From UBA1672 sp964587815 (lineage in GTDB: Bacteria > Pseudomonadota > Alphaproteobacteria > Micavibrionales > Micavibrionaceae), in contig CAZPMH010000024.1 in NCBI GenBank assembly GCA_964587815.1, positions 1 to 30,199 of the forward strand: DNA of 30,199 nt, given 5' to 3'. The notes beneath the pieces are model-generated. The model ran no database searches, was not told the DNA's origin, and saw only the letters and a program-made list of their open reading frames with translations. The stretch's first letter is position 1; every line of letters starts with the position of its first letter. Shown piece after piece: positions 23,115 through 30,199 of this stretch. A program made the translations under genes and the position numbers.

Positions 23115-24488
23115 ATGACAGCACAGCAAAACGGAGCAGTTTACGCATCACCAGAGACAATCGAATTTTTCGGGGAAGATTTGCTCGGTCAGCTGAATGA
23201 GATTGCGGATCGTGACAAGATTGTGATTGTCAGTATGAGCGACCTGCTCAACGAAGATGGTAGCGTGCCCGATGAAGATGTTTTGCGCACCAGACTACAG
23301 GCTTTTATGCGTGAACACGGCGTGACGTTGGATGGCAGACATCTTGATCATACCGTTACCATGCTTGATGAGGAGAATGAAACGGGCTTTTTCTATAAAA
23401 GGAACCCGCTTTCAGACGGGCATGCGATTATCGCGATGCAGCCGCAGGATATGACGGCGGAAGACATGTTCGAACGACTTGCCGGTAATTGGGTGGATGT
23501 TTCAGACGTTCAGAATATTGCGGGAGACGGGCGTGACTGGCGTGTTGCCGTCCTTCTACATGAGGCAGGCCACGCCTCGCCCGAGCAAACACAGCTATTT
23601 AACCAGTTTTTCGAAGATTTTGAGCGTCAGTACGGCATTGACCTTCAAGACCCTGCCAATAAGGATATTGACCTAACCGATGAGCAACAGATGCTTGTGA
23701 ATCAGTTCGTTGCGCAGACCGAGATTTTATCGGACAGGTTGCTTGTTGAACGCTGGGCGCAACTGCATGAGGGTGGGCTGGTTTCTGATGCCAATGTGCC
23801 GCAATCGTTACTCGCCGCGCGGGCGATTGGTACGATGACGGAAGAGACGACTCATATTACGAATGTCACTCTTGATGCGGATGGCGATAACCCGAGCATT
23901 TCGGGTAATGACGCGCTAAGCGGGGTTTTGTTGGCGAGACAGCGTATTGAAGAGGCCGCCGAAGCCTACCGTGCCGCGTTCAAACAGGATTATATTGATC
24001 GCGTGTCGCCGACTGTTGATCAAACCGAGCTAGAGGCGGAGATACTGACCCTAATGATCTTCAAAGGGCAATTAGAGCTTGCCCCCGAGGTTGCAGAAGG
24101 CGTTCTTGCTGCATTAGCGGCAGGCGATCAGGAGACGATTGATAATCTCAAGGCTTTGCCGAATTTCCATGAGGGTTTATTTGAGGATCAGCGCCTAATA
24201 TCGCTGATAAATATATCAGGTGAGCCCTATGATTACGCGCTCAACAGCGATGTGTTTTATCAGGAGGCGAAAAATCTGTATTTGAGCGGCGGGTTTGAAG
24301 ATGACATTGCAGCGAAGACAGCCGTTTATGAGTTTTTGACCGCCGCGCGGGATTATGCGCCCGATGCCTTTAAAGCAAACCCTGATGATGTGTTCCCGCC
24401 GCCCGATCAGCCGATTGTTCCTGATGCGCCTGTTGCGGAAGAAAACGCGCCGCAAGTGAATGCTGGCGCGCCTGTCGTTCGCGTATAG
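23115..24488 (+). CDS. HExxH metallopeptidase-like protein (copy 2)
   Basis: A 457-aa tandem paralogue of the preceding protein, 15 nt downstream. HEAGH (149-153; 23559-23573) is a textbook zincin motif, with a candidate third ligand E203 in QTEILSD. The gap between the two motifs is longer than in copy 1 because of a ~25-residue insert (LFNQFFEDFERQYGIDLQDP). The last folded module shares 38 of 49 residues with copy 1 (LYLSGGFEDDIAAKTAVYEFL ... FPPPDQPI), clearly more than the motif-bearing part, so that module is under stronger constraint or was recently homogenised. The tail ends APVVRV. Last gene of block B, convergent with the sugar dehydrogenase after 23 nt, with no evident terminator. 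Confidence 0.87.
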   Translation: MTAQQNGAVYASPETIEFFGEDLLGQLNEIADRDKIVIVSMSDLLNEDGSVPDEDVLRTRLQAFMREHGVTLDGRHLDHTVTMLDEENETGFFYKRNPLSDGHAIIAMQPQDMTAEDMFERLAGNWVDVSDVQNIAGDGRDWRVAVLLHEAGHASPEQTQLFNQFFEDFERQYGIDLQDPANKDIDLTDEQQMLVNQFVAQTEILSDRLLVERWAQLHEGGLVSDANVPQSLLAARAIGTMTEETTHITNVTLDADGDNPSISGNDALSGVLLARQRIEEAAEAYRAAFKQDYIDRVSPTVDQTELEAEILTLMIFKGQLELAPEVAEGVLAALAAGDQETIDNLKALPNFHEGLFEDQRLISLINISGEPYDYALNSDVFYQEAKNLYLSGGFEDDIAAKTAVYEFLTAARDYAPDAFKANPDDVFPPPDQPIVPDAPVAEENAPQVNAGAPVVRV

Positions 24489-24511
24489 GTTTTGTTTTTA
24501 TTCTGCTAATC

Positions 24512-25684
24512 TTATTTTGCAGGCTCGATACGGAACAAGCCTCCGTCGAAGCTGTCTTTGAGGATATAGAGATAACCGTCGGGGCCTGCCTCAACATCAC
24601 GCACGCGGCCAAAGCCGTCCAGTAAGACTTCCTGTTCCACGACCTGATCACCATCAATAACAAGCCTGCGCAGATGGGTTTTTGCCAATGCGCCAACGAA
24701 GATGTTGCCTTGCCAGTTCGGGAATTTATCGCCGTTATAGTAGGCCATGCCGCAGGGCGCGATGGAGGGCGTCCAGTGGATGACGGGTTGTTCCATGCCC
24801 GGCATGTGGGTTTTGTCGGAAATTTTTAGCCCTGAATAATCAATGCCATATGTAATCGCAGGCCAGCCGTAATTTGCGCCTGGTTTTAAGATGTTCACTT
24901 CATCACCGCCGCGGGGGCCGTGTTCGTGCAGCCAAATCGCGCCTGTTTCAGGGTGTTGGATGACGCCTTGCGCGTTGCGATGGCCGTATGTGTAAATCTC
25001 AGACTTTGCGCCCTCTTGCCCGATAAAGGGGTTGTCTTGCGGGATCGTGCCGTCATCGTTGATGCGGATGGTTGTGCCGTGATGGTTGGCGGTGCTTTGT
25101 GCTTCGTCCAAGTAATTGTAGCGCTCGCCCAGCGTGATGAGGAGCGTGCCGTCCGCTAAGAACAGAAGCCGCGAGCCGTAATGGTTTGCGCCGCCTGTTT
25201 TCGGGTCGGCGCGGAAGATTACCTCGACATTTTCAAGGGCATTACCGTTCAGTGTTGCGCGCGCGACTTCGGTGTTTGCGCCGCCCTCACCTTCACCCGC
25301 ATAAGAGAAATAGATCAGATTATTGGTTGCATAATCGGGGTGGAGCGCAACGTCGAGCATGCCGCCCTGCCCGCGTACAAAGACATTGTCCGGCAGGCCG
25401 CTGATGGGTTCGGATACCGTACCGTCACGGATGATGCGCAGTGCGCCCTCGCGCTCAGTCACCAAAATTGTGTTTTCATCGATAAAGGCCATGCCCCACG
25501 GATATTCGAGGCCACTGACAATTTCGTGCACCGTAATGTCGTGCGATTTGGTGGTGATTTTATCTTTTGCGGTGGGCGTTTGCGCGGCGGCCACGGTTGG
25601 TACGGGCGGCTTTTGATTAAGGATGTAATTTATTCCCAGCCCTGCTGCGATGATCAGAACAAGGGCAAGGATGATTTTTTTCAT
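24512..25684 (-). CDS. PQQ-dependent soluble aldose sugar dehydrogenase family protein
   Basis: A 390-aa six-bladed beta-propeller of the GdhB/YliI (Asd) type, which oxidises aldoses with PQQ in the periplasm. It has an N-terminal membrane/signal segment (ILALVLIIAAGLGINYIL), then the family words LEYPWGMAFI, LVTEREGALRII, GQGGMLDVALHPDYATN, ANHYGSRLLF, YTYGHRNAQGV, HEHGPRGGDEVNIL, GANYGWPAITYG and PDGYLYIL. Catalytic His and PQQ-contact residues appear to be present in the ANHYGSR and GHRN regions. A strong AAGAAGGG lies before ATG 25684. It begins 30 nt after hslV on the same strand, so read-through from hslV is likely. PQQ synthesis genes are not in the window. Confidence 0.93.
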   Translation of the reverse strand: MKKIILALVLIIAAGLGINYILNQKPPVPTVAAAQTPTAKDKITTKSHDITVHEIVSGLEYPWGMAFIDENTILVTEREGALRIIRDGTVSEPISGLPDNVFVRGQGGMLDVALHPDYATNNLIYFSYAGEGEGGANTEVARATLNGNALENVEVIFRADPKTGGANHYGSRLLFLADGTLLITLGERYNYLDEAQSTANHHGTTIRINDDGTIPQDNPFIGQEGAKSEIYTYGHRNAQGVIQHPETGAIWLHEHGPRGGDEVNILKPGANYGWPAITYGIDYSGLKISDKTHMPGMEQPVIHWTPSIAPCGMAYYNGDKFPNWQGNIFVGALAKTHLRRLVIDGDQVVEQEVLLDGFGRVRDVEAGPDGYLYILKDSFDGGLFRIEPAK

Positions 25685-25714
25685 TGTGTTCGCCCTTCTT
25701 TGTTGAGATATGGA

Positions 25715-26278
25715 TTACAGTTTTTCGATGATCATATTATCGTTGGTGTAGACGCAGATTTCGGCAGCGATTTTTAAGGCTTTTTCAGCGATTTCCTGTG
25801 CGGATAGATCCTGATCATACAGAGCGCGTGCCGCGGCGAGAGCATAATTTCCGCCAGAGCCGATGCCGATGACGCCGTCTTGCGGGTCGACCACATCGCC
25901 GTTCCCCGTCAGAATTAAAGATGTCTCTTTGTCCGCAACGGCCATCAACGCCTCTAATTTACGCAAATATTTATCGGTGCGCCAGTCTTTCGCCAGTTCC
26001 ACGCACGCACGGGTGAGTTGCCCGGGGTGGGCTTCCAGCTTGTTTTCGAGACGTTCGAACAGGGTAAATGCATCGGCGGTGGAGCCTGCGAACCCGGCGA
26101 TGATGTTGTTATCGCGCCCCAAACGGCGGACTTTGCGCGCGTTGGATTTTAATACGGTTTGCCCCATGGAGACTTGCCCGTCCCCAACAATAACCACCTC
26201 ATCGCCCTTGCGGACGGAGATGATGGTTGTGCCGCGCCATTTTTGCGCATCGGCGTAATCATATGTTTCATAGCTCAT
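25715..26278 (-). CDS. hslV: HslV, peptidase subunit of the HslUV protease
   Basis: A 187-aa N-terminal-nucleophile threonine peptidase forming the double-hexamer core of HslUV. A 16-residue pro-region (ending KWRG) precedes TTIISVRKGDEVVIVGDGQVSMGQTV, so Thr17 should become the catalytic N terminus after processing; such short extensions occur in other alphaproteobacterial HslVs. NARKVRRL, FAGSTADAFTLFERLE and GIGSGGNYALAAARAL are conserved. There is no Shine-Dalgarno and the promoter places the start point at the ATG, so it may be leaderless. It is divergent from hisB, as in many relatives, but hslU, usually the next gene, is replaced here by the sugar dehydrogenase. Confidence 0.97.
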   Translation of the reverse strand: MSYETYDYADAQKWRGTTIISVRKGDEVVIVGDGQVSMGQTVLKSNARKVRRLGRDNNIIAGFAGSTADAFTLFERLENKLEAHPGQLTRACVELAKDWRTDKYLRKLEALMAVADKETSLILTGNGDVVDPQDGVIGIGSGGNYALAAARALYDQDLSAQEIAEKALKIAAEICVYTNDNMIIEKL

Positions 26279-26285
26279 GGGTTAA

Positions 26286-26314
26286 GATATGCTTGAAAGG
26301 GTTATGTAAGTCAA
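26286..26314 (-). promoter_or_regulatory. Candidate leaderless promoter of hslV
   Basis: On the minus strand, TTGACT (26314-26309), 17 nt, then CATATC (26291-26286). The ATG at 26278 begins about 7 nt after the -10. The ATATCTTAA string before the ATG is the same as before coaE. Confidence 0.5.
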
Positions 26315-26333
26315 GATCGGGCGTAATAACATT

Positions 26334-26362
26334 TTGGTAAGATGATTGTTTTAGGATATAGT
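26334..26362 (+). promoter_or_regulatory. Candidate promoter of hisB
   Basis: TTGGTA (26334-26339), 17 nt, TATAGT (26357-26362). Predicted RNA start near 26369, giving a ~26-nt leader that contains AAGGA ahead of ATG 26395. Confidence 0.5.
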
Positions 26363-26394
26363 GGCGGCGATTGGGACTTAAGGACATATACGTT

Positions 26395-26988
26395 ATGAGC
26401 AAAAGACAAGCAACGATAGAGCGGAAAACCAACGAGACTGATATTTCGGTGAGCGTGACGCTGGATGGATCAGGGAAATCCTCTATCTCCACGGGCGTCG
26501 GGTTTTTTGATCATATGCTCGATCAGTTGGCGCGGCACTCGCTGATGGATTTGACCGTGCGCGCGGATGGGGATTTGCACATTGATGCCCACCACACGGT
26601 GGAAGATACGGGCATTACCATCGGGCAGGCGTTGAAAGAGGCGCTCGGCGATAAGCTGGGTATTCGCCGCTACGGTCATTTTGATCTGGTGATGGATGAG
26701 GCGCGTTCTTCTGTTGCGCTTGATTTTTCGAACAGGCCGTTTTTGGTGTGGGATGTGCCGTTTACCTCCCCCCGATTGGGCGATATGGACACGGAATTGT
26801 TTCAGGAATTCTTTCAGGCACTGGCGGGCTCTGCAGGGCTGACGCTACACGCGACCAAGCTGGCGGGGACGAATAACCACCACATTATCGAGGCGACGTT
26901 CAAGGCGTTCGCCAAGGCCGTACGCATGGCGGTAGAGATCGACCCGCGCAATGAAGGCCAACTGCCCAGCACGAAGGGTGCTTTGTAG
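26395..26988 (+). CDS. hisB: Imidazoleglycerol-phosphate dehydratase
   Basis: Sixth step of histidine synthesis, converting imidazoleglycerol phosphate to imidazole-acetol phosphate. The 197-aa single-function enzyme has both manganese-binding repeats: GFFDHMLDQLARHSLMDL, DLHIDAHHTVEDTGI, and the mirrored GLTLHATKLAGTNNHHIIEATFKAFA, and ends PSTKGAL. ATG 26395 is preferred to an upstream TTG because it gives the usual N terminus, with AAGGA ahead. In many alphaproteobacteria hisH-hisA-hisF follow; here an unrelated orphan follows, so the his genes are dispersed. The 3' end is followed by an imperfect inverted repeat at 26990-27026. Confidence 0.97.
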   Translation: MSKRQATIERKTNETDISVSVTLDGSGKSSISTGVGFFDHMLDQLARHSLMDLTVRADGDLHIDAHHTVEDTGITIGQALKEALGDKLGIRRYGHFDLVMDEARSSVALDFSNRPFLVWDVPFTSPRLGDMDTELFQEFFQALAGSAGLTLHATKLAGTNNHHIIEATFKAFAKAVRMAVEIDPRNEGQLPSTKGAL

Positions 26989-26989
26989 G

Positions 26990-27026
26990 TTTGCCAACCA
27001 AGGTCTTGCTTTGTTTAGGTTGCAAA
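26990..27026 (+). other. Inverted repeat after hisB
   Basis: TTTGCCAACC (26990-26999) and GGTTGCAAA (27018-27026) pair over nine bases with one bulged C and an 18-nt loop. No T-tract follows, so it is at best a weak or factor-aided terminator or a 3'-end stabilising hairpin. Confidence 0.3.
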
Positions 27027-27055
27027 GAAATTCTGCCAAAAGGGTTATATGAAAG

Positions 27056-27613
27056 TTGAGGATCAATAACAGGTCAAAAATTGATATACCCCGTATTCTT
27101 TGGCATAAAGTCGCGGATGTGATGGGTTTATCCCAAAACCTTCCTCTAGCAGAGGGCTTGGAAGCTTATCTTTGGGCTGATCACAAAAAGCTTCAAGTCA
27201 CCATTTTTAAAGAAACGGCAATAAAAACAAAAAGTGTCGATACGAGCACGAGAGAAATAACTGTTGGTGATTATGCCTTAGGACGCATTAGCATATACCC
27301 TTGCGATTTTTGTAACGGAGCGTATTTAACTCGTATATTTTTACACGAAATATGTCACGCATGGATTAATCAGTACCGCGAAAAGGTTCACGACGATTAT
27401 ATTCTGTGTGCCGAAACAGAACAGAAAACAGAGAAATTCTGCGATTACTTTTCTAATGATGGATTCAAATCTTTAGGCGGCCAAATTCCAGAAAACACCG
27501 AATGCCGTAGCTTCATTTTATGTGAAGAGTCTGCTTTGAAAAAAATTAAAAAATTTTCTTCGTATTTTAAATCGTGGCAAATTGAATTTGATAGAGCTTT
27601 CAAAAATTCGTGA
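27056..27613 (+). CDS. Small HExxH protein, possible mini-zincin
   Basis: A ~185-aa orphan. TRIFLHEICHAWI contains HExxH at residues 97-101 (from the TTG start), followed by a candidate third ligand in AETEQKTEKFCDYF, the layout of small ImmA/IrrE-like or SprT-like peptidases. Six cysteines are present (e.g. YPCDFCNGAY, LCAE), unusual for a cytoplasmic protein, and some could bind metal. The start is uncertain: TTG 27056 follows AGGG at poor spacing, while ATG 27122 would drop 22 residues and keep the motif. An ATG at 27049 is out of frame and stops after six codons. Markedly AT-rich compared with hisB, so likely acquired. Not recognisably related to the block B HExxH pair beyond the motif. 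Confidence 0.7.
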   Translation: MRINNRSKIDIPRILWHKVADVMGLSQNLPLAEGLEAYLWADHKKLQVTIFKETAIKTKSVDTSTREITVGDYALGRISIYPCDFCNGAYLTRIFLHEICHAWINQYREKVHDDYILCAETEQKTEKFCDYFSNDGFKSLGGQIPENTECRSFILCEESALKKIKKFSSYFKSWQIEFDRAFKNS

Positions 27614-27655
27614 CACGATTTTTCGCCTTTTTTGTCTAGCGTTTGTTGCCGTCGC

Positions 27656-28612
27656 TTAATTCAATTCGTGTGGCGGGATGTGGTTGCTGCGGTCGATATA
27701 GAGCATGCCTGCGCGTTCCAGTTTTTCGGCGACGTTCATCACCGTGTTTTGCAGGCTGGAGAGGGATTTGACCGTAGCGATATAGGCGGCGCGGCGGTCA
27801 TCATCAAAGGCGATGGTTGTCGGCGCGTCACGCGTTAAATCTGCCAAATGTTGATCTAAGGTTTCGCTGTAGCGTGCGATCTCGCTGAGGGCGTTGTTAT
27901 CGCCAGCCAATGCGGCGCGCCCCATCATGACGATAGATTGATGGTCGCTTTGTTCCACGCCCTCACCTTCTTGATACATTTTTGCCATTTGAACCATGGC
28001 GTCGGCATCACCACCCTCTGCCGCTTTTAAAAACCAATATGCGGCGCGCTCTGCATCAGGCGTTCCTTCGGGTGTGTGGCCTTCATAGGCGAGCTTTCCT
28101 GCCAAATACTGGCATTGTGTGTTGCCGCGCCTGCCCATTTCTTCGAAGAGTTCAGCGGCTTTTACTTCATCTTTCTTTGTTCCGAGACCGCCCAAATGAA
28201 TGTGGCCGAGGCTGATTTTTGCGTCGCTGAGGCCGTTTAATTCTGCAAGCTCATAGTATTCGAATGCTTTGACATAGTCTTGTTCCACGCCCTCCCCGTC
28301 AAAATACATACCTGCGATGGTCAGTTGTGCGTTGGGTTGCCCCTGATCGGCGGCTTGACGGATGAGAAGCGCGCCCAGTTGTGCGTCTGTTTCTACGCCG
28401 TGGCCTTGGCTGTACATGATGCCGAGATTACATAGTGCGTTGGGGTGATCATGTTCGGCGGCGCGTTCGTAATATTGCTTTGCTTTGGTGAAGTCTTGTT
28501 CCACGCCGTCGCCCGTGTGGTAGCGCAGGCCGAGATTGTAGGTTGCATCATCATCGCCCTGATCTGCGAGGTGTTGTAATTCTTCTATATTTTTTCGCTG
28601 TGGTTGTTCCAT
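27656..28612 (-). CDS. Sel1-repeat protein (318 aa)
   Basis: Six or so Sel1-like repeats of about 36 residues cover residues 8-235, each with the A-x2-LG-x2-Y-x-x-G-x-GV...D-x2-KA-x2-(Y/L)-x3-A pattern (e.g. YNLGLRYHTGDGVEQDF, CNLGIMYSQGHGVETD, LTIAGMYFDGEGVEQDY). Such solenoids are adaptor surfaces for protein complexes. There is no signal peptide, so it is probably cytoplasmic. The last ~80 residues form a different helical domain (LADLTRDAPTTIAFDDDRR). GGGA precedes ATG 28612. It lies 38 nt after another Sel1 gene on the same strand, so the two form an operon downstream of hisD. Confidence 0.93.
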   Translation of the reverse strand: MEQPQRKNIEELQHLADQGDDDATYNLGLRYHTGDGVEQDFTKAKQYYERAAEHDHPNALCNLGIMYSQGHGVETDAQLGALLIRQAADQGQPNAQLTIAGMYFDGEGVEQDYVKAFEYYELAELNGLSDAKISLGHIHLGGLGTKKDEVKAAELFEEMGRRGNTQCQYLAGKLAYEGHTPEGTPDAERAAYWFLKAAEGGDADAMVQMAKMYQEGEGVEQSDHQSIVMMGRAALAGDNNALSEIARYSETLDQHLADLTRDAPTTIAFDDDRRAAYIATVKSLSSLQNTVMNVAEKLERAGMLYIDRSNHIPPHELN

Positions 28613-28650
28613 GTTTTCCCGCTTGCTTTTTTGTGTTTAAAACCTAGAGT

Positions 28651-29217
28651 TTAAGACATCGCCAGAATTTCGTCTTGGATATCGATGCCCTCGCCTTCAA
28701 GACGTTGCATTGCTCTGTTTAGGGCTTGTCTTTCCAATGTCAGGCTGCCTTTTGAGCCGATAATGCCGATGACGTTCGCATCGCCGAATTCTTTTTGGCG
28801 GTCAGTCATATCGGAGACGGCTTCGCGCTGTTCGATTGCGTCTTTGATGCCAATCAGGTAGGAGACGGCGCCTTGATCGCCGTTTTCGGCGGCGATGCTG
28901 AAATATTCGATGGCTTGCGCGCGGTTACCCTTCAGCCTTTCGCCGTCATGGTATTCACCCATCAGATGTTGCAGGCCGAGTTTATGTGCGGCCATGGCGT
29001 GCCCCTGATCGGCGGCTTTTTCAAGGAGTAAAGATGAAATGCGGGCGGGCTCTTCGATGATTGCACCGTCGATTATCACCTGTTGATCGGCGGTGAATAC
29101 GTCACCTTTCTCACAAACCATTGCCAGTTGAAATTGCGCGATGGCGCTGCCCTGTGATGCGCCTGTAATTAAATCTTTAATTACTTCATCGCGTGATTGT
29201 GTTCCGTTATCGCCCAT
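28651..29217 (-). CDS. Short Sel1-repeat protein (188 aa)
   Basis: Contains about two to three Sel1-type repeats: GASQGSAIAQFQLAMVCEKGD, KAADQGHAMAAHKLGLQHLMGEY, and AIEYFSIAAENGDQGAVSYLIG. The rest is helical and ends in a DIQDEILAMS tail. No signal peptide is seen. The ribosome-binding site is weak (AGAGATGAAG). It lies 64 nt after hisD and 38 nt before the larger Sel1 gene, all on the same strand. The two proteins share the repeat type but are not copies of each other; partner unknown. Confidence 0.88.
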   Translation of the reverse strand: MGDNGTQSRDEVIKDLITGASQGSAIAQFQLAMVCEKGDVFTADQQVIIDGAIIEEPARISSLLLEKAADQGHAMAAHKLGLQHLMGEYHDGERLKGNRAQAIEYFSIAAENGDQGAVSYLIGIKDAIEQREAVSDMTDRQKEFGDANVIGIIGSKGSLTLERQALNRAMQRLEGEGIDIQDEILAMS

Positions 29218-29260
29218 GACTTCATCTCTTGTTTTTTATTTCATTGTCATAATGAAACAT

Positions 29261-29276
29261 ACTGCCGACGGGCAGT
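29261..29276. other. Hairpin between hisD and the Sel1 gene
   Basis: ACTGCC (29261-29266) / GGCAGT (29271-29276) with a 4-nt loop. The T-run (TTTTT) is on the plus strand, whereas both flanking genes are on the minus strand, so it is not a standard terminator for hisD. Confidence 0.35.
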
Positions 29277-29281
29277 TTTTG

Positions 29282-30199
29282 TCAAAATAAATCGGGCTTT
29301 CTTTTGCGGAGGACTGCGCCGTGGGCGGGGAAATTTTCGTAATCGGTCAGGGTCGTTACCGCGCCCTTCAAGCTCTCAAAGCCGCGCGCGTCGCAACGGG
29401 AGAGCGAAGTGCGTTTGAGGAAATCCCACACGGAGGTGCAGGAATAGCTGTGTGCCCAGCCGCCCGTGGGCAGGACGTGGTTGACGCCGATGCCGTAATT
29501 GCCCAGCGATGAGGGCGTGTATTCTCCGATTAAGATTTCGCCTGCGTGGTGGAGCGCATCCAGATAGTGATCAGTTTCGCTTTCTGCGACCTTGAGGTGA
29601 AGGTGTTCGGGCGCGTATTCGTTGCTGAGCGCGATAGATGCTTCTTTTGATTCCGTCAAGACCACGCCGCCGTATCCTTCGGGTGAGAAGACGTGTGCGC
29701 AGATGTCACGGTGCGGTTGTGGCAGGGTTTCGATGGTTTTGCTTAAATTATCGCGGACGAATTCGGCGAGGGTTTCATCATGGGTGATGAACAGAACGCC
29801 TGAGTCTGTGCCGTGTTCGGCTTCGTTTAAGATATCGAGCAGGGTGTTTTCAGGGTGTGCGCTCTGGTCTGCCAGAACGATGGCTTCAGACGGGCCGGCG
29901 GGCATGCCGGGGTCCATAATATCAGAGAGGATGCGTTTGGCCGCCGCGACATACGGGCTGCCCGGCCCTAAAACTTTGCGGACTTTTGGCACCGTTTCGG
30001 TACCGTATGCCAAGGCCGCTATACCTTGCGCGCCGCCTGCCTTATAGACGGTTTCAACGCCGCATAAACGCGCGGTGAATAGGGTTGCGTCATCAATGCT
30101 GCCGTTTTCTGTCGGCGGGGTCACGATAGCGATGGTTTTGACCCCGGCGATCACGGCGGGCACGGCGAGCATATAGAGCGCGGAGGGGAATGCGCCCTT
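29282..30199 (-). CDS. hisD: Histidinol dehydrogenase (C-terminal part; 5' end beyond the window)
   Basis: Catalyses the last two steps of histidine synthesis, L-histidinol to L-histidine with NAD+. About 305 residues are visible, entering the window in frame at KGAFPSALYMLAVPA. Conserved parts are YKAGGAQGIAALAYGT, GPGSPYVAAAKR, DPGMPAGPSE, NEAEHGTDS, the catalytic Glu-His in EYAPEHLHL, and zinc-site residues in GEYTPSSLGNYGIGVNHVLPTGGWAHSYS. The end is RKRKPDLF. The gene starts right of the window. In this genome it lies near hisB but on the opposite strand. Confidence 0.97.
   Translation of the reverse strand, partial: KGAFPSALYMLAVPAVIAGVKTIAIVTPPTENGSIDDATLFTARLCGVETVYKAGGAQGIAALAYGTETVPKVRKVLGPGSPYVAAAKRILSDIMDPGMPAGPSEAIVLADQSAHPENTLLDILNEAEHGTDSGVLFITHDETLAEFVRDNLSKTIETLPQPHRDICAHVFSPEGYGGVVLTESKEASIALSNEYAPEHLHLKVAESETDHYLDALHHAGEILIGEYTPSSLGNYGIGVNHVLPTGGWAHSYSCTSVWDFLKRTSLSRCDARGFESLKGAVTTLTDYENFPAHGAVLRKRKPDLF

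Noticed and set aside
29261..29280. Hairpin plus TTTTT as terminator of hisD
   Set aside because: The T-run is on the wrong strand for hisD, and no plus-strand gene ends there.
1..30199. CRISPR array, tRNA, rRNA, transposase or integrase
   Set aside because: No repeat-spacer pattern, cloverleaf-like gene or recombinase motif was seen on reading both strands.

Overview
The window looks like a chromosomal segment of an alphaproteobacterium. The evidence is hslV lying divergent from hisB, an HslV with a short pro-region ahead of its catalytic Thr, -10 elements close to the alphaproteobacterial GCTANAWC form, and a queuosine gene set. A predatory or host-associated lineage such as the Micavibrio group is possible, but this is a guess. 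I see no tRNA, rRNA, transposase, integrase or CRISPR array.

Layout. (1) 1-1475: the 3' end of hslU, then a secreted orphan protein. (2) 1554-5836: accessory block A, five plus-strand genes. It holds a protein with a permuted-papain-like look, a small protein, a probable BECR-fold RNase-like toxin, a ~125-aa protein and a 571-aa protein. (3) 5859-13611: housekeeping genes (HAD phosphatase, coaE, AEC transporter, nnrD, rhlE with terminator, dnaQ) mixed with AT-richer orphans (a lipoprotein and membrane proteins). (4) 13717-16769: a queuosine cluster, preQ1-I riboswitch - queC - queD - queE - membrane protein - queF, which makes preQ1 and can sense it. (5) 16773-18931: a minus-strand pair of M23 peptidase and patatin-like lipase. 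(6) 19057-24488: accessory block B, a five-gene operon. Its first two genes are paralogues of the last two genes of block A. They are followed by a zinc-ribbon protein and two tandem paralogous HExxH proteins. (7) 24512-30199: PQQ-type sugar dehydrogenase, hslV, hisB, a small HExxH orphan, two Sel1-repeat proteins and the 3' part of hisD.

The most interesting material is blocks A and B. They share a duplicated two-gene cassette (small ~126-aa protein plus larger 'MER' protein), carry a toxin-like nuclease and candidate metallopeptidases, lack signal peptides, and contain a frameshifted cassette remnant. They read as a lineage-specific effector or conflict system, which is inference. Also notable: hslU and hslV, normally adjacent, lie about 25 kb apart on opposite strands in the geometry expected from one inversion. 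There is a close match to the compact preQ1-I riboswitch over the queC ribosome-binding site, and several genes look leaderless.
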